From Chryseobacterium pennae (GTDB taxonomy: Bacteria; Bacteroidota; Bacteroidia; Flavobacteriales; Weeksellaceae), in the NCBI RefSeq assembly GCF_003385515.1, contig NZ_QNVT01000006.1, positions 1-64,000 of the forward strand: 64,000 bases of DNA, in the 5' to 3' direction. The translations under genes were made by a program, and so were the position numbers. Positions 25,982-37,452 of the stretch are shown piece by piece. Below the pieces are notes generated by a model. The model was not told the origin of the DNA. It worked only from the letters and a program-made list of their open reading frames with translations, and ran no database searches. Positions within the stretch are counted from its first letter, which is position 1. Each line of letters starts with the position of its first letter.

Positions 25982-28900
25982 ATGAGTAAAACAAAATCAA
26001 CAACTCAAGGAAATCCGAGAATTAATTTCTCATCAGCGAAAGGAAAAATCATCACTCCAGACTTCTTGGATATCCAAATCGAGTCTTTCAGAGAATTTTT
26101 CCAGCTTGATACACTTCCTGAAGCCAGAAAGATGGAAGCCCTTTACAAGACTTTCCAGGAGAATTTCCCAATTACGGATTCAAGAAACCAATTCGTATTA
26201 GAATTCTTAGACTATCTGGTAGATTCCCCACGTTATTCAATTGATGAGTGTGTGGAAAGAGGACTTACTTATTCAGTTCCTCTAAAAGCAAGACTTAAAC
26301 TGTACTGTACTGACCCGGAACATGAAGATTTCCAAACAGTGGTTCAGGATGTATATTTAGGTCCGGTTCCTTACATGACACCAAGTGGATCTTTTATCAT
26401 CAATGGTGCTGAAAGAGTTATCGTTACGCAGCTTCACCGTTCACCTGGTGTATTCTTCGGACAGACTTACCACGCAAACGGAACCAAACTTTACTATTCA
26501 AGAATTATCCCTTTCAAAGGATCTTGGATGGAATTTACAACCGATATCAATAGCGTAATGTACGCGTATATCGACCGTAAGAAAAAGTTACCATTAACAA
26601 CTTTATTAAGAGCTATCGGTTACGAATCTGATAAGGATATCCTTCAGATCTTCGACCTTGCTGAAGAAGTGAAAGTTTCTAAAGCTGCCCTTAAAAAAGT
26701 GGAAGGGAGAACATTGGCTGCGAGAGTATTGAACACTTGGTTCGAAGACTTCGTAGACGAAGATACAGGTGAAGTAGTTTCTATCGAAAGAAACGAAATC
26801 ATCTTAGATAGAGAAACTATCCTTGAAAAAGAACACTTAGATCTTATCCTGGATGCTGGTGTGAAATCTATCCTGATTCACAAAGAAAACAGCAATGAAT
26901 TCTCTATCATCCAGAATACATTACAAAAAGACCCTACGAACTCTGAGAAAGAAGCAGTAGAGTATATTTATCGTCAGTTAAGAAACGCAGATCCACCAGA
27001 TGAGGAAACAGCAAGAGGAATCATTGAAAAATTATTCTTCTCTGAGCAGAGATACTCTTTAGGTGAAGTAGGACGTTACAGATTGAATAAAAAATTAAGT
27101 CTGAACATCCCGACTACAACTGAAGTTCTTACTAAAGAAGATATCATTGCGATTGTAAGACACTTAATTGAGCTAGTAAACTCAAAAACAGATGTTGATG
27201 ATATTGACCACTTATCAAACAGAAGAATTAAAACTGTTGGTGAGCAATTAGCAGGACAGTTCGGAGTAGGTCTTTCAAGAATTGCAAGAACAATCAAGGA
27301 GAGAATGAACGTTAGAGATAACGAAATCTTTACTCCGCTTGACCTTGTTAACGCGAAGACTTTAACATCTGTAATTAACTCGTTCTTCGGTACCAACCAG
27401 CTATCTCAGTTTATGGACCAGACCAACCCTCTATCAGAGATCACTCACAAGAGAAGATTATCTGCACTAGGGCCTGGTGGTTTATCAAGAGAAAGAGCAG
27501 GTTTCGAGGTTCGTGACGTTCACCATACTCACTACGGAAGAATTTGTCCGATTGAAACTCCGGAAGGACCAAACATTGGATTGATTTCATCTCTAGGGAT
27601 CTATGCTAAAATCAACAGACTTGGATTCATAGAAACTCCATATAGAAAAGTAGAAGACAGTAAGATTAATCTTAATGCTGATCCTATTTATCTTAATGCT
27701 GAAGACGAAGAAGATAAAGTAATTGCTCAGGCAAACGTTGAATTGAGCGATAACGGAGACTTCTTAACAGACAGAATTATTGCAAGACTAGATGGTGACT
27801 ACCCTGTAGTTGAACCAGCTCAGGTTAACCTTATCGACGTTGCACCAAACCAGATCTCTGGTATTTCCGCTTCATTAATTCCATTCCTGGAGCATGATGA
27901 TGCGAACCGTGCATTGATGGGATCTAACATGATGCGTCAGGCCGTTCCTCTATTGAAGCCACAGGCTCCAGTTGTTGGTACAGGGCTTGAGCAGCAAGTT
28001 GCAAGAGATTCAAGAATCTTAATTAACGCTGAAGGTACAGGTACTGTAGAGTATGTAGATGCTGACAGAATCGTTATTAAGTATGAAAGAAGTGAAGACG
28101 AAGATTTAGTACAATTCGAGTCTGCTACTAAAACATATAAACTTACTAAGTTTAGAAAAACTAACCAGAGTACAACAATCACACTAAGACCAAACGTAAG
28201 AGTAGGTGATGTAGTAGAGAAAGGACAAGTACTTTGTGACGGTTATGCTACTGAAAAAGGAGAATTGGCTCTTGGTAGAAACTTAGTGGTAGCGTTCATG
28301 CCTTGGAAAGGATACAACTTTGAGGATGCAATCGTAATCAACGAAAAAGTTGTACGTGAAGACTGGTTTACTTCAATCCACGTAGATGAATATTCACTGG
28401 AGGTTCGTGATACTAAATTAGGTATGGAAGAACTGACAGCAGATATTCCAAACGTTTCTGAAGAAGCTACTAAAGATCTTGACGAGAACGGTATGATCAG
28501 AATCGGTGCTGAAGTGAAGCCTGGAGATATCATGATTGGTAAAATTACTCCAAAAGGTGAATCTGACCCGACTCCTGAAGAAAAACTTCTTAGAGCAATC
28601 TTCGGTGATAAAGCTGGTGATGTAAAAGATGCATCATTAAAAGCTGACTCTTCATTAAGAGGGGTTGTTATCAACAAGAAATTGTTCTCAAGAAACATCA
28701 AAGACAAAAAGAAGAGAACTGAAGAAAAGCTTAGACTTGAAGAAATTGAAAACACTTACAAGGCTAAATTTGATGAGTTAAGAAATACTTTAATTGAAAA
28801 ATTAAATACACTGGTAAGCGGTAAAACTTCTCAAGGGGTACAAAATGACCTTGACGAAGAAATCATCGGTAAAGGGGTGAAGTTTACTCACAAATTATTA

Positions 28901-29803
28901 ACTTCAGTTGAAGATTATGTAAACGTTAGTGGTGCAGACTGGACAGTAGACGCTGACAAGAATGAATTGATCAAACAATTGATTCACAATTACAAAATCA
29001 AATATAACGATATCCAAGGGGTTAAAAACCGTGAGAAATTTGCAATTTCAATCGGAGATGAGCTTCCAGCAGGGATCATGAAGTTGGCTAAAGTTTACAT
29101 CGCTAAGAAACGTAAACTGAATGTAGGGGATAAAATGGCAGGACGTCACGGTAACAAAGGTATCGTTTCAAGAATCGTTCGTGAAGAAGATATGCCATTC
29201 CTTGAAGACGGAACACCTGTAGATATCGTATTGAATCCACTAGGGGTACCTTCCCGTATGAACATCGGACAGATCTATGAAACAGTTCTTGGATGGGCTG
29301 GTCAGAAGCTGGGAATGAAGTTCGCTACGCCAATCTTTGATGGAGCAACTCTAGATCAGATTACTGAATATACAGAGAAAGCAGGACTTCCTAAATTCGG
29401 ACACACTTACCTTTATGATGGTGGTACCGGAGAAAGATTTACTCAGGCTGCAACAGTAGGTATCATTTACATGTTGAAACTAGGACACATGGTTGATGAT
29501 AAGATGCACGCACGTTCTATCGGTCCTTACTCATTGATTACTCAGCAGCCGTTAGGAGGTAAAGCTCAGTTCGGGGGTCAGAGATTCGGAGAGATGGAGG
29601 TTTGGGCACTTGAAGCATTCGGTGCATCCAACATCCTTAGAGAGATCCTTACTGTGAAGTCGGATGACGTGATTGGTAGAGCAAAAACTTATGAAGCAAT
29701 TGCAAAAGGTGAATCTATGCCTGAACCAGGTATTCCGGAATCATTCAATGTATTACTTCATGAGTTACAAGGTCTTGGATTAGACGTAAGACTTGAGGAA
29801 TAA
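25982..29803 (+). CDS. rpoB: DNA-directed RNA polymerase beta subunit
   Basis: The 1273-residue protein shows the beta-subunit hallmarks: the rifampicin region with [20 protein letters not shown] and [18 protein letters not shown], the catalytic-side segment [11 protein letters not shown], and the C-terminal region [18 protein letters not shown]. Length is normal for Bacteroidetes. It is preceded by its own promoter because the usual rplL neighbour is separated by about 5 kb. rpoC follows after a repeat-containing gap of 127 bases. Confidence 0.99.
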   Translation: MSKTKSTTQGNPRINFSSAKGKIITPDFLDIQIESFREFFQLDTLPEARKMEALYKTFQENFPITDSRNQFVLEFLDYLVDSPRYSIDECVERGLTYSVPLKARLKLYCTDPEHEDFQTVVQDVYLGPVPYMTPSGSFIINGAERVIVTQLHRSPGVFFGQTYHANGTKLYYSRIIPFKGSWMEFTTDINSVMYAYIDRKKKLPLTTLLRAIGYESDKDILQIFDLAEEVKVSKAALKKVEGRTLAARVLNTWFEDFVDEDTGEVVSIERNEIILDRETILEKEHLDLILDAGVKSILIHKENSNEFSIIQNTLQKDPTNSEKEAVEYIYRQLRNADPPDEETARGIIEKLFFSEQRYSLGEVGRYRLNKKLSLNIPTTTEVLTKEDIIAIVRHLIELVNSKTDVDDIDHLSNRRIKTVGEQLAGQFGVGLSRIARTIKERMNVRDNEIFTPLDLVNAKTLTSVINSFFGTNQLSQFMDQTNPLSEITHKRRLSALGPGGLSRERAGFEVRDVHHTHYGRICPIETPEGPNIGLISSLGIYAKINRLGFIETPYRKVEDSKINLNADPIYLNAEDEEDKVIAQANVELSDNGDFLTDRIIARLDGDYPVVEPAQVNLIDVAPNQISGISASLIPFLEHDDANRALMGSNMMRQAVPLLKPQAPVVGTGLEQQVARDSRILINAEGTGTVEYVDADRIVIKYERSEDEDLVQFESATKTYKLTKFRKTNQSTTITLRPNVRVGDVVEKGQVLCDGYATEKGELALGRNLVVAFMPWKGYNFEDAIVINEKVVREDWFTSIHVDEYSLEVRDTKLGMEELTADIPNVSEEATKDLDENGMIRIGAEVKPGDIMIGKITPKGESDPTPEEKLLRAIFGDKAGDVKDASLKADSSLRGVVINKKLFSRNIKDKKKRTEEKLRLEEIENTYKAKFDELRNTLIEKLNTLVSGKTSQGVQNDLDEEIIGKGVKFTHKLLTSVEDYVNVSGADWTVDADKNELIKQLIHNYKIKYNDIQGVKNREKFAISIGDELPAGIMKLAKVYIAKKRKLNVGDKMAGRHGNKGIVSRIVREEDMPFLEDGTPVDIVLNPLGVPSRMNIGQIYETVLGWAGQKLGMKFATPIFDGATLDQITEYTEKAGLPKFGHTYLYDGGTGERFTQAATVGIIYMLKLGHMVDDKMHARSIGPYSLITQQPLGGKAQFGGQRFGEMEVWALEAFGASNILREILTVKSDDVIGRAKTYEAIAKGESMPEPGIPESFNVLLHELQGLGLDVRLEE

Positions 29804-29821
29804 GTTCCATTTGAAATTATT

Positions 29822-29923
29822 TATTTGAAATTTGAAATTCTGTACGCAGATTTCAAACAAAAATTCAAAATAAATTTTTTAGGGATTATAAATCTCAAAT
29901 TTCAAATGTCAAATCTCAAATTT
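29822..29923. repeat. AT-rich inverted repeats between rpoB and rpoC
   Basis: The gap contains TTTGAAATTTGAAATT near 29824-29839 and complementary units ATCTCAAATTTCAAATG and AATCTCAAATTT at about 29890-29922. They can pair to form a long stem around a loop of about 50 bases. The same unit recurs after rpoC (34204-34264). Confidence 0.7.
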
Positions 29924-29930
29924 AAAAAAA

Positions 29931-32900
29931 ATGTCAAATAAAAATAAATCAAGTAGATTTAATAAAATAACCATCGGTTTAGCTTCACCGGAGTCTATTT
30001 TACAAGACTCAAGAGGGGAGGTTTTAAAGCCGGAAACTATTAACTACAGAACTCACAAGCCTGAAAGAGACGGGCTATTCTGTGAGAAAATCTTTGGTCC
30101 TGTAAAGGATTACGAATGTGCTTGTGGTAAATACAAGAGAATTCGTTACAAAGGGATCGTTTGTGACCGTTGTGGAGTAGAAGTTACTGAGAAAAAAGTA
30201 AGAAGAGAGAGAATCGGGCACATCAACCTTGTAGTTCCAATTGCACACATCTGGTATTTCCGTTCATTACCAAACAAAATCGGATACCTTCTTGGAATTC
30301 CTTCTAAGAAATTAGATATGATCATCTACTACGAAAGATATGTAGTGATTCAGCAAGGTATTGCTAAGAAATTAGACGGTTCTGATTTTGAAAATATGGA
30401 ATTCCTTACAGAAGAAGAGTACCTTGACATCATGGAAACTCTTCCTGTAGAAAACCAATATCTTGACGATTCTGATCCAAACAAATTCATCGCTAAAATG
30501 GGTGCTGAAGCTGTTGAGGAATTATTAAAAAGAATCGATCTTGATTCATTGTCTTTTGACTTAAGACATAAAGCTCACAACGAAGGTTCTAAGCAAAGAA
30601 GAACTGAAGCTCTGAAAAGATTGAACGTTGTAGAAGCATTGAGAGGTGCTAATACAAGAATGATCAACAGACCAGAGTGGATGATCATGCGTGTACTTCC
30701 AGTTATCCCACCAGAACTAAGACCATTGGTTCCATTGGATGGAGGACGTTTCGCAACTTCTGACTTGAATGACCTTTATAGAAGAGTAATTATCAGAAAT
30801 AACCGTTTGAAGAGATTATTGGAGATCAAAGCTCCTGAAGTAATCTTAAGAAACGAGAAGCGTATGCTTCAGGAATCTGTAGATTCATTATTCGATAACA
30901 CAAGAAAATCTTCAGCAGTAAAATCTGAATCAAACAGACCATTGAAATCACTTTCTGATTCATTGAAAGGTAAGCAAGGTCGTTTCCGTCAGAACTTACT
31001 AGGGAAAAGGGTTGACTACTCTGCACGTTCGGTAATTGTTGTAGGTCCAAACTTACAGCTTCACGAGTGTGGTATTCCTAAAGATATGGCAGCTGAACTT
31101 TACAAACCATTCATCATTAGAAAACTAATTGAAAGAGGAATTGTAAAAACAGTTAAATCTGCGAAGAGAATTATTGACAGAAAAGAACCAGTAGTTTATG
31201 ATATCCTTGAAAACGTGATGAAAGGTCACCCTGTTCTACTGAACAGAGCACCTACGCTTCACAGACTGGGTATTCAGGCTTTCCAACCTAAGATGATCGA
31301 AGGTAAGGCAATCCAGCTACACCCGTTAGTAACTACGGCCTTCAACGCCGATTTCGATGGTGACCAGATGGCAGTACACTTGCCGTTAGGACCAGAAGCG
31401 ATCCTTGAAGCTCAGTTATTGATGTTAGGTTCTCAGAATATCTTGAACCCTGCAAACGGTTCTCCAATTACGGTACCTTCTCAGGACATGGTTCTTGGTC
31501 TTTATTTCATGACTAAAGAATTGAGCTCTACAGAAGATATGAAAGTGAAAGGTGAAGGTCTTGCATTCTATTCTCCTGAGGAAGCGGAAATCGCTTATGC
31601 AGAAGGTAGAGTTTCATTAAATGCTAAAGTAAGATGTAGACTACCAATTAAAGAAGACGGTGTAATCGTAACAAGATTGATCGAAACTTCTGTAGGTAGA
31701 ATCTTATTCAACCAGATTGTACCGAAAGAGTCAGGATATATTAATGAACTTCTTACGAAGAAATCATTGAGAAACGTTATTGGTAAAATTCTTGCTGATA
31801 CGGATTTCCCTACAACTGTGAAGTTCTTGGATGCAATGAAAGACTTAGGTTATTCAAACGCATTCAAAGGAGGTCTATCGTTCTCATTAGGGGATATTGT
31901 AGTTCCTGTTGAGAAAAAGCAAATGATTGCTTCTTCAATTGAAACTGTAGACGAAATTAGAGCTAACTATAACATGGGTCTAATTACCGATACAGAACGT
32001 TATAATCAGGTAATCGACGTTTGGACAAACACCAACGCAGGATTAACTGAAATGATCATGAGCAGAATGAAAACTGACCAAGGTGGTTTCAACTCTGTAT
32101 ATATGATGCTTGACTCTGGAGCGAGGGGTTCTAAGGAACAGATCCGTCAGTTATCAGGGATGAGAGGTTTGATGGCGAAACCGCAAAAAGCTGGTTCTAC
32201 CGGTGCGGAGATCATCGAAAACCCGATTCTTGCAAACTTTAAAGAAGGTCTTTCCATCTTAGAATACTTTATCTCTACCCACGGTGCCCGTAAAGGTCTT
32301 GCGGATACCGCTCTTAAAACTGCCGATGCTGGTTACCTAACCAGAAGATTGGTAGACGTTGCACAGGACGTTATCGTTACAGAAGATGACTGTGGAACTC
32401 TAAGAGGTACAGAAGTTACTGCACTTAAGAAAAATGACGAGATCGTTGAAAAGATCTCCGAAAGAATCTTAGGTAGAGTTTCTTTACATAATATCTATGA
32501 TCCTGAAAGTGATGAGTTAATCGCTGAAGCTGATCAGGTAATTAATGAAGTATTAGCTAAAAGAATTGAAGCAGCTGGATTAGAAGCTGTTGAGGTTCGT
32601 TCTCCATTAACTTGTGAGGCTAAGAAAGGTATCTGTGCGAAATGTTACGGTAGAAACTTAGCTACAGGTAAGATGATTCACATGGGTGAAGCGGTAGGTG
32701 TAATTGCAGCACAGTCAATTGGGGAGCCAGGTACTCAGCTTACGTTGAGAACCTTCCACCAAGGGGGTACTGCAGGAAACGTATCAGAAAACCCATCAAT
32801 CGTTGCAAGAAGAGATGGTATCGTAGAAATGGATGAGGTAAGAACAATTACTTCTGAAGATGAAAACGGTAATACAGCTGAGGTTGTGGTTTCACGTTCA

Positions 32901-34196
32901 ACAGAATTCAGATTAGTAGCTGATAACGAGTCTAGAACTCCGTTAATGGTTGCTAACGTACCTTACGGATCTATATTATCTGTAAAACCAGGTGATAAAG
33001 TGAAGAAAGACGATGTTATCTGTAGATGGGATCCGTATAACGCGGTAATCATTGCTGAAACTTCAGGTAAGGTAGAATACGAGGATATTATCCAGGGTAT
33101 TTCATTCCAACTTGAAATTGACGAACAGACAGGATTTGAAGAGAAAGTAATCTCTGAATCTAGAAATAAGAAAGCCGTACCTACCCTGAAGGTGGTAGAT
33201 TCTAAAGGAGTTGAGCAGAAAGCATACAACTTACCGGTAGGAGCCCACTTAATGGTAAACGATGGTGAGAAAATTAAGGCTGGTAAAGTCTTAATCAAAA
33301 TCCCAAGAAAATCTGCAAAAGCAGGGGATATCACCGGAGGTCTTCCAAGAGTTACCGAATTATTCGAAGCAAGAAACCCTTCAAACCCAGCGGTTGTTAC
33401 TGAAATCGACGGGGTAGTTTCTTACGGAAAAATTAAGAGAGGTAACCGTGAATTGATCGTTGAGGCTAAAACTGGAGAAAGAAAAATTTATTTAGTTAAA
33501 TTATCTAACCAGATCTTAGTACAGGAGAATGACTTCGTAAGAGCTGGTTCGCCACTTTCTGACGGTTCAATCACTCCGGACGATATCTTAAGAATTAAAG
33601 GCCCAACAGCCGTTCAGGAATACTTAGTAAATGAAATTCAGGAAGTTTACCGTCTACAGGGGGTAAAAATCGACGACAAGCACTTTGAAATCATCGTAAG
33701 ACAGATGATGACAAAAGTATCTATCGTGGATGGAGGTGATACTCAATTCCTTGAAGCAGCTCTTGAACATAAGTATGACTTCCTGGAAGAAAACAACAGA
33801 GTATTCGGTCTTAAAGTAGTAGTAGAAGCTGGTGATTCTAAAGAATTCAAACCAGGTCAGATGATTACTGCAAGAGAATTAAGAGATGAAAACTCTAAAC
33901 TGAGACGTGAAGACCAAAGCTTGGTAGAAGTAAGAGAAGCTCTTCCTGCTACAGCAACTCCTGTACTACAAGGTATTACAAGAGCAGCTCTTCAAACGAA
34001 ATCTTTCATGTCTGCAGCTTCATTCCAGGAAACAACTAAGGTTCTTAACGAAGCAGCAGTTGCTGGTAAAGTAGACAACCTTGGAGGTCTTAAAGAAAAT
34101 GTAATTGTAGGTCACAGAATTCCTGCAGGTACAGGTCTTAAAGAGTATCAGAATGTTATCGTAGGTTCTAAGAAAGAATTCGAAGACCTTAACTAA
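29931..34196 (+). CDS. rpoC: DNA-directed RNA polymerase beta' subunit
   Basis: The 1421-residue protein has the N-terminal zinc ribbon ([20 protein letters not shown]), the active-site loop [12 protein letters not shown] that holds catalytic magnesium, the trigger-loop region and a second zinc site with [15 protein letters not shown]. It shares an operon with rpoB. It is followed 87 bases later by a DUF3467 gene within what is probably one transcript. No truncation or frameshift is seen. Confidence 0.99.
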   Translation: MSNKNKSSRFNKITIGLASPESILQDSRGEVLKPETINYRTHKPERDGLFCEKIFGPVKDYECACGKYKRIRYKGIVCDRCGVEVTEKKVRRERIGHINLVVPIAHIWYFRSLPNKIGYLLGIPSKKLDMIIYYERYVVIQQGIAKKLDGSDFENMEFLTEEEYLDIMETLPVENQYLDDSDPNKFIAKMGAEAVEELLKRIDLDSLSFDLRHKAHNEGSKQRRTEALKRLNVVEALRGANTRMINRPEWMIMRVLPVIPPELRPLVPLDGGRFATSDLNDLYRRVIIRNNRLKRLLEIKAPEVILRNEKRMLQESVDSLFDNTRKSSAVKSESNRPLKSLSDSLKGKQGRFRQNLLGKRVDYSARSVIVVGPNLQLHECGIPKDMAAELYKPFIIRKLIERGIVKTVKSAKRIIDRKEPVVYDILENVMKGHPVLLNRAPTLHRLGIQAFQPKMIEGKAIQLHPLVTTAFNADFDGDQMAVHLPLGPEAILEAQLLMLGSQNILNPANGSPITVPSQDMVLGLYFMTKELSSTEDMKVKGEGLAFYSPEEAEIAYAEGRVSLNAKVRCRLPIKEDGVIVTRLIETSVGRILFNQIVPKESGYINELLTKKSLRNVIGKILADTDFPTTVKFLDAMKDLGYSNAFKGGLSFSLGDIVVPVEKKQMIASSIETVDEIRANYNMGLITDTERYNQVIDVWTNTNAGLTEMIMSRMKTDQGGFNSVYMMLDSGARGSKEQIRQLSGMRGLMAKPQKAGSTGAEIIENPILANFKEGLSILEYFISTHGARKGLADTALKTADAGYLTRRLVDVAQDVIVTEDDCGTLRGTEVTALKKNDEIVEKISERILGRVSLHNIYDPESDELIAEADQVINEVLAKRIEAAGLEAVEVRSPLTCEAKKGICAKCYGRNLATGKMIHMGEAVGVIAAQSIGEPGTQLTLRTFHQGGTAGNVSENPSIVARRDGIVEMDEVRTITSEDENGNTAEVVVSRSTEFRLVADNESRTPLMVANVPYGSILSVKPGDKVKKDDVICRWDPYNAVIIAETSGKVEYEDIIQGISFQLEIDEQTGFEEKVISESRNKKAVPTLKVVDSKGVEQKAYNLPVGAHLMVNDGEKIKAGKVLIKIPRKSAKAGDITGGLPRVTELFEARNPSNPAVVTEIDGVVSYGKIKRGNRELIVEAKTGERKIYLVKLSNQILVQENDFVRAGSPLSDGSITPDDILRIKGPTAVQEYLVNEIQEVYRLQGVKIDDKHFEIIVRQMMTKVSIVDGGDTQFLEAALEHKYDFLEENNRVFGLKVVVEAGDSKEFKPGQMITARELRDENSKLRREDQSLVEVREALPATATPVLQGITRAALQTKSFMSAASFQETTKVLNEAAVAGKVDNLGGLKENVIVGHRIPAGTGLKEYQNVIVGSKKEFEDLN

Positions 34197-34203
34197 AATT
34201 AAT

Positions 34204-34264
34204 GATTTGAAATTTGGGATTTGAAATTATTTTTATATTTTCACAATCTCAAATTTCGAATTTT
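34204..34264. repeat. AT-rich inverted repeat after rpoC
   Basis: GATTTGAAATTTGGGATT at 34204-34221 pairs with AATCTCAAATTTCGAATT at 34245-34262 with two mismatches, and another ATTTGAAATT unit lies between them. The unit is the same as in the rpoB-rpoC gap. Confidence 0.7.
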
Positions 34265-34283
34265 AAAAACATAATTTATAACA

Positions 34284-34589
34284 ATGGACAACAATCAAAA
34301 TCCACAAGACGGAAACATCAACATCGAATTAAACGAAATGGTAGCTGCTGGAGTTTATGCTAACTTAGCATTGGTAAACCACTCTCCATCAGAATTTGTA
34401 GTAGACTTTATTCAGTTGATGCCAGGTGTTCAGCAAGCTAAAGTAAGATCAAGAATCATTCTTGCTCCACTTCATGCTAAAAGAGTATTAAGCGCTCTTC
34501 AGCAGAACATCGCTAATTACGAGCAGCAGTTCGGAGAAATTAAAGAAGTTGAGCCTTTCGTATTAGGTGGAAACAACGTGCAAGCGTAA
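34284..34589 (+). CDS. DUF3467 domain protein
   Basis: The 101-residue protein matches DUF3467: G-x-Y-A-N, PSEFVVDFIQLMPG and the VRSRIILAPLHAKR stretch are the conserved core. Its function is unknown. It lies immediately downstream of rpoC in Bacteroidetes, which suggests cotranscription and perhaps a link to RNA polymerase. A terminator follows. Confidence 0.92.
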   Translation: MDNNQNPQDGNINIELNEMVAAGVYANLALVNHSPSEFVVDFIQLMPGVQQAKVRSRIILAPLHAKRVLSALQQNIANYEQQFGEIKEVEPFVLGGNNVQA

Positions 34590-34612
34590 GATTTCTTTTA
34601 CAATAAAATAAG

Positions 34613-34642
34613 AATGCCCCGGTTTTACCGGGGTATTTTTTA
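34613..34642 (+). terminator. Terminator of the rpoB-rpoC-DUF3467 unit
   Basis: CCCCGGT at 34617-34623 pairs with ACCGGGG at 34627-34633 around a TTT loop; two further pairs extend the stem before a T-run. Confidence 0.9.
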
Positions 34643-34896
34643 TTCAGCTTTTCACTTACGAATTGGCTGATCATACATCTTATTTCTTTTATGATTTGAA
34701 CCTGAAGTACAGATTCTGGTCTGAAATATAGATTCTGATAAAAATTGTTTCATTTATGGGACAATTTTTTTTATTTCAGATTGTTAATGAGGTGTATTAT
34801 TTTATGGTAAATATTTATTTAAATAGGCTTTAAGATGGAGTTTGTTTATTAATAATGAAAGAAATTTATTTTTAATGAATCGTTGATCCTATTTTA

Positions 34897-34904
34897 TATA
34901 TTTG
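34897..34904 (+). promoter_or_regulatory. -7 box of the Crp/Fnr gene
   Basis: TATATTTG lies 24 bases before the start codon. A TTG at the normal distance is not seen, so the promoter may need an activator. The remaining gap 34643-34896 is AT-rich and shows nothing I can name. Confidence 0.5.
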
Positions 34905-34927
34905 TTTCAAAATATTGACGAAAGGAT

Positions 34928-35575
34928 ATGGACAATCAATTTATTATTCAAAAATTCGGATTTTTGGGAAACGATTTTCTGGATGAGTTTCAGAAACATG
35001 CTGTTTTAACAGATATAAAATCAAAGACCGAAATAGTAAGAGAAGGGCAGAAAAATAAATATGTACCCTTTTTGATCAAAGGGTCTATAAAAGTTTTTAC
35101 ACTCAATGACGGCAGAGAGCTGATCTACTATTATATCAAGGAAAATGATAGCTGTCTGATGACCTTTTCTTCTATTTTTACAGATTATATAAGCAGGGTA
35201 TACGCAGTTGCTGAAGAAGATTCCGAAGCATTGCTGGTTCCCGTTTCCATCATGCATCATTGGCTGTTGAAATTTCCAGAGATCAATAAATTGTTTTACC
35301 GTGAGTATGACAAACGATTTTCAGAAGTTATGAGTATGGTAAATGATGCTGTATTTCATCGTCTGGATAAAAGAGTTCTTAATTATATCAAACAACAGAT
35401 TTCCATTACCGGGCAGGACCCTATCAAAATTACCCACAGAGAAATTGCCAATAATCTTGGTACTTCCAGAGAAGTAGTAAGTAGGGTTTTGAAAAAAATT
35501 GAAAGCGATGGAGATATCCTACAAACAAAGGAAGGGATTAAAGTAGTTGAAGATCAAAATTTTAGATTGGTTTAA
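34928..35575 (+). CDS. Crp/Fnr-family transcriptional regulator
   Basis: The 215-residue protein has an N-terminal cyclic-nucleotide-like beta-roll (about 1-120), a dimerisation helix and a C-terminal Crp-type helix-turn-helix at about 160-190 (ITHREIANNLGTSREVVSRVL). The set of N-terminal cysteines that bind the Fe-S cluster of Fnr is absent. One conserved Cys lies in ENDSCLMTFSS at about residue 77. It precedes the heme/envelope cluster at 35703 on the same strand, 127 bases away, and is its likely regulator. The signal is unknown; oxygen, NO or redox are possible. Confidence 0.9.
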   Translation: MDNQFIIQKFGFLGNDFLDEFQKHAVLTDIKSKTEIVREGQKNKYVPFLIKGSIKVFTLNDGRELIYYYIKENDSCLMTFSSIFTDYISRVYAVAEEDSEALLVPVSIMHHWLLKFPEINKLFYREYDKRFSEVMSMVNDAVFHRLDKRVLNYIKQQISITGQDPIKITHREIANNLGTSREVVSRVLKKIESDGDILQTKEGIKVVEDQNFRLV

Positions 35576-35665
35576 TTTATATTGTCTTATAATTTCTTAA
35601 TTTATGATTGATAAAAACTATTTTCTTGGTGGCTTTTATCACATGTTTTTGAATTGATAACACGA

Positions 35666-35673
35666 TAGATTTG
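35666..35673 (+). promoter_or_regulatory. -7 box before the DUF5777 gene
   Basis: TAGATTTG matches TAnnTTTG and lies 29 bases upstream of the start codon. Two TTGATAA half-sites, at about 35608 and 35654, may be Crp/Fnr half-sites, but no full inverted repeat is visible. Confidence 0.4.
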
Positions 35674-35702
35674 TTATATCATAATTTAATATAAATCATA
35701 AT

Positions 35703-36545
35703 ATGACGAAGGCTCTCTTATTTTTGTCGGTATTATCATCAGTTTTTGCCTTTGCACAGGAAGATCTGCTGAAGGATATCGATACTCTCAAAACCAATAC
35801 TGATACCTCACAACCTGCTTTCAAGGCACTGCAGATTGTGACCGGGCAATCTACTAAACTTGTAGCCAAAAAAGAATGGTATATGGTTGTTGCACACCGG
35901 TTTGGTAATATAAGTGATGGGTTTAAAAATTTTTTCGGACTGGATAATGCTTCCACTAAATTAGGGGCAATCTATGGAGTTACAGATGATATATCCTTAA
36001 GCCTGTCCAGAGAAACAAATATGAAAACCTTTGAGGGCGGCGTAAAATACAGATTGCTGAGGCAAAATGAGAGCTTTCCGGTAGATATTGTTGGGTATAA
36101 TGTAATGGGGGTCAATACAAATCTTGATAAAGATAACTATCCACACCTTAGATTCAGTGACAGGATGTCTTATCTTACCCAAGCTTTGATTTCCAGAAGA
36201 TTCAGTGATAAGTTTTCGTTACAGCTTACTCCTTCATACGTACATAAAAACCTTTACGAGCCCACTAATGAAGATAAAAATCAGTTTTTAGCAGGGTTAG
36301 GCGGGCGTTATAAAATTTCAAAAAGAATTTCTGTAAATGCAGAATATTTTGTGAATTTCGATAATCACAGTTTTTATAAGAATCCATTATCATTAGGAGT
36401 GGATATAGAAACCGGAGGACATGTTTTCCAGCTTTTATTTACAAACTCCCAAATCAATTCAGATATCGGATATCTTACCAATGCATCCGGAAATTGGGGA
36501 AAAGGAAATATTTTCTTTGGGTTTAATCTTTATAGAGTTTTTTAA
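35703..36545 (+). CDS. DUF5777-family outer membrane beta-barrel protein
   Basis: The 280-residue protein has a signal peptide (about 1-19, ending FAFAQ). The body is a series of amphipathic beta strands with LGAIYGVTDDISLSLSRE, FEGGVKYRLL and a terminal aromatic FGFNLYRVF, typical of a barrel ending in Phe. DUF5777 is found in Bacteroidetes next to cytochrome and YceI genes; its function is unknown. The stop is one base before the monoheme lipoprotein gene, so they are cotranscribed. Confidence 0.85.
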   Translation: MTKALLFLSVLSSVFAFAQEDLLKDIDTLKTNTDTSQPAFKALQIVTGQSTKLVAKKEWYMVVAHRFGNISDGFKNFFGLDNASTKLGAIYGVTDDISLSLSRETNMKTFEGGVKYRLLRQNESFPVDIVGYNVMGVNTNLDKDNYPHLRFSDRMSYLTQALISRRFSDKFSLQLTPSYVHKNLYEPTNEDKNQFLAGLGGRYKISKRISVNAEYFVNFDNHSFYKNPLSLGVDIETGGHVFQLLFTNSQINSDIGYLTNASGNWGKGNIFFGFNLYRVF

Positions 36546-36546
36546 T

Positions 36547-36894
36547 ATGAAAAAGTTAATATACCTACTGACCATATCATTTGCAGCAATTATTATTGCC
36601 TGTGAAAGCAGAACCTATGAGGAGATTTCAGAAAATACTCCCATCATATTGCCTGTAAAATATACAACAGATATAAAGCCGATTATGGATAATAATTGTA
36701 TAGGGTGCCATTCTGCAACAAGTTTTAAACCTTTGGCTACTTATGACCAGGTAAAAAATAATATAGATGGTATCCTGAACCGAATTCAAAGAGCAAACGG
36801 AGATCAGGAAAAAATGCCGAAAGGAGGATCATTATCCACTACACAGATCAATACTTTCATTAAATGGAAAGCTGATGGTTTAACTGAAAACTAA
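36547..36894 (+). CDS. Monoheme c-type cytochrome-like lipoprotein
   Basis: From the ATG at 36547 the protein has 115 residues; a longer in-frame reading from 36421 would overlap the preceding gene and lacks a signal. The N-terminus is a lipoprotein signal with lipobox IIAC (Cys19). A heme-binding motif CIGCH occupies residues 51-55, and Met90 in KMPKGG is a good distal ligand. This is the pattern of a small c-type cytochrome tethered to the membrane. It probably carries electrons in the periplasm, perhaps to the DOMON-like protein of the same operon. Confidence 0.88.
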   Translation: MKKLIYLLTISFAAIIIACESRTYEEISENTPIILPVKYTTDIKPIMDNNCIGCHSATSFKPLATYDQVKNNIDGILNRIQRANGDQEKMPKGGSLSTTQINTFIKWKADGLTEN

Positions 36895-36906
36895 AAAAGA
36901 TTTGAT

Positions 36907-37452
36907 ATGAAAAAACTAACACTTCTTAGCGTATTTTTGCTTTTTACCGGTTACGCTTCCGCTCAGAAATACAGTTCCAAAACAGGTAAAGTAACATTTG
37001 AAGCATCAGTACCTCTGTTTGACGATATTTATGCTCAGGATGACAATAACCTTGTTATTCTTAATGCCGACACAGGAGAAATGGCATCCGTTTCTGCAGT
37101 GAAAAACTTTCATTTTAAAACAAAACTGATGGAAGAACACTTCAATGAAAGCTATGCGGAATCAGCCAAGTATCCAAAAGCAACATTTAAAGGGAAAATT
37201 GTAGCTTTTGATAAATCCAAACTGACTGCCAGTCCACAGAAATATACTATCCAGGGAACCATGAACTTTCATGGAGTAGATAAAACTGTAGCCTCTGCTG
37301 CTACAATTTATCTGAAAGACGGGAAAGTTTATTTGCAGGGACGTTTTGTAGTAAAACCAGCCGATTATAAAGTGACAATCCCTAAAATGGTTACTAAAAA
37401 GATTGCTGAAAATATAAATGTTGAGTACAACTATATCCTGATAAAATCATGA
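36907..37452 (+). CDS. YceI-family periplasmic protein
   Basis: The 181-residue protein has a signal peptide (about 1-19, ending GYASAQ) and the YceI pattern: K-V-T-F-E-A region, the NFHFKTKLMEEHFNE segment, YPKATFKGKI, and GTMNFHGVDKTV. YceI proteins are lipocalin-like barrels that bind polyisoprenoid or other lipophilic molecules in the periplasm. It overlaps the ankyrin gene by four bases (ATGA). The ligand is unknown. Confidence 0.9.
   Translation: MKKLTLLSVFLLFTGYASAQKYSSKTGKVTFEASVPLFDDIYAQDDNNLVILNADTGEMASVSAVKNFHFKTKLMEEHFNESYAESAKYPKATFKGKIVAFDKSKLTASPQKYTIQGTMNFHGVDKTVASAATIYLKDGKVYLQGRFVVKPADYKVTIPKMVTKKIAENINVEYNYILIKS

Noticed and set aside
28243..28755. 170-codon Ser-rich frame opposite rpoB
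   Set aside because: Ser/Leu-rich composition is typical of the antisense of a conserved coding region; rpoB is certain.
36421..36546. Upstream extension of the c-heme lipoprotein
   Set aside because: It overlaps the DUF5777 gene and would hide the lipoprotein signal that starts at 36547.
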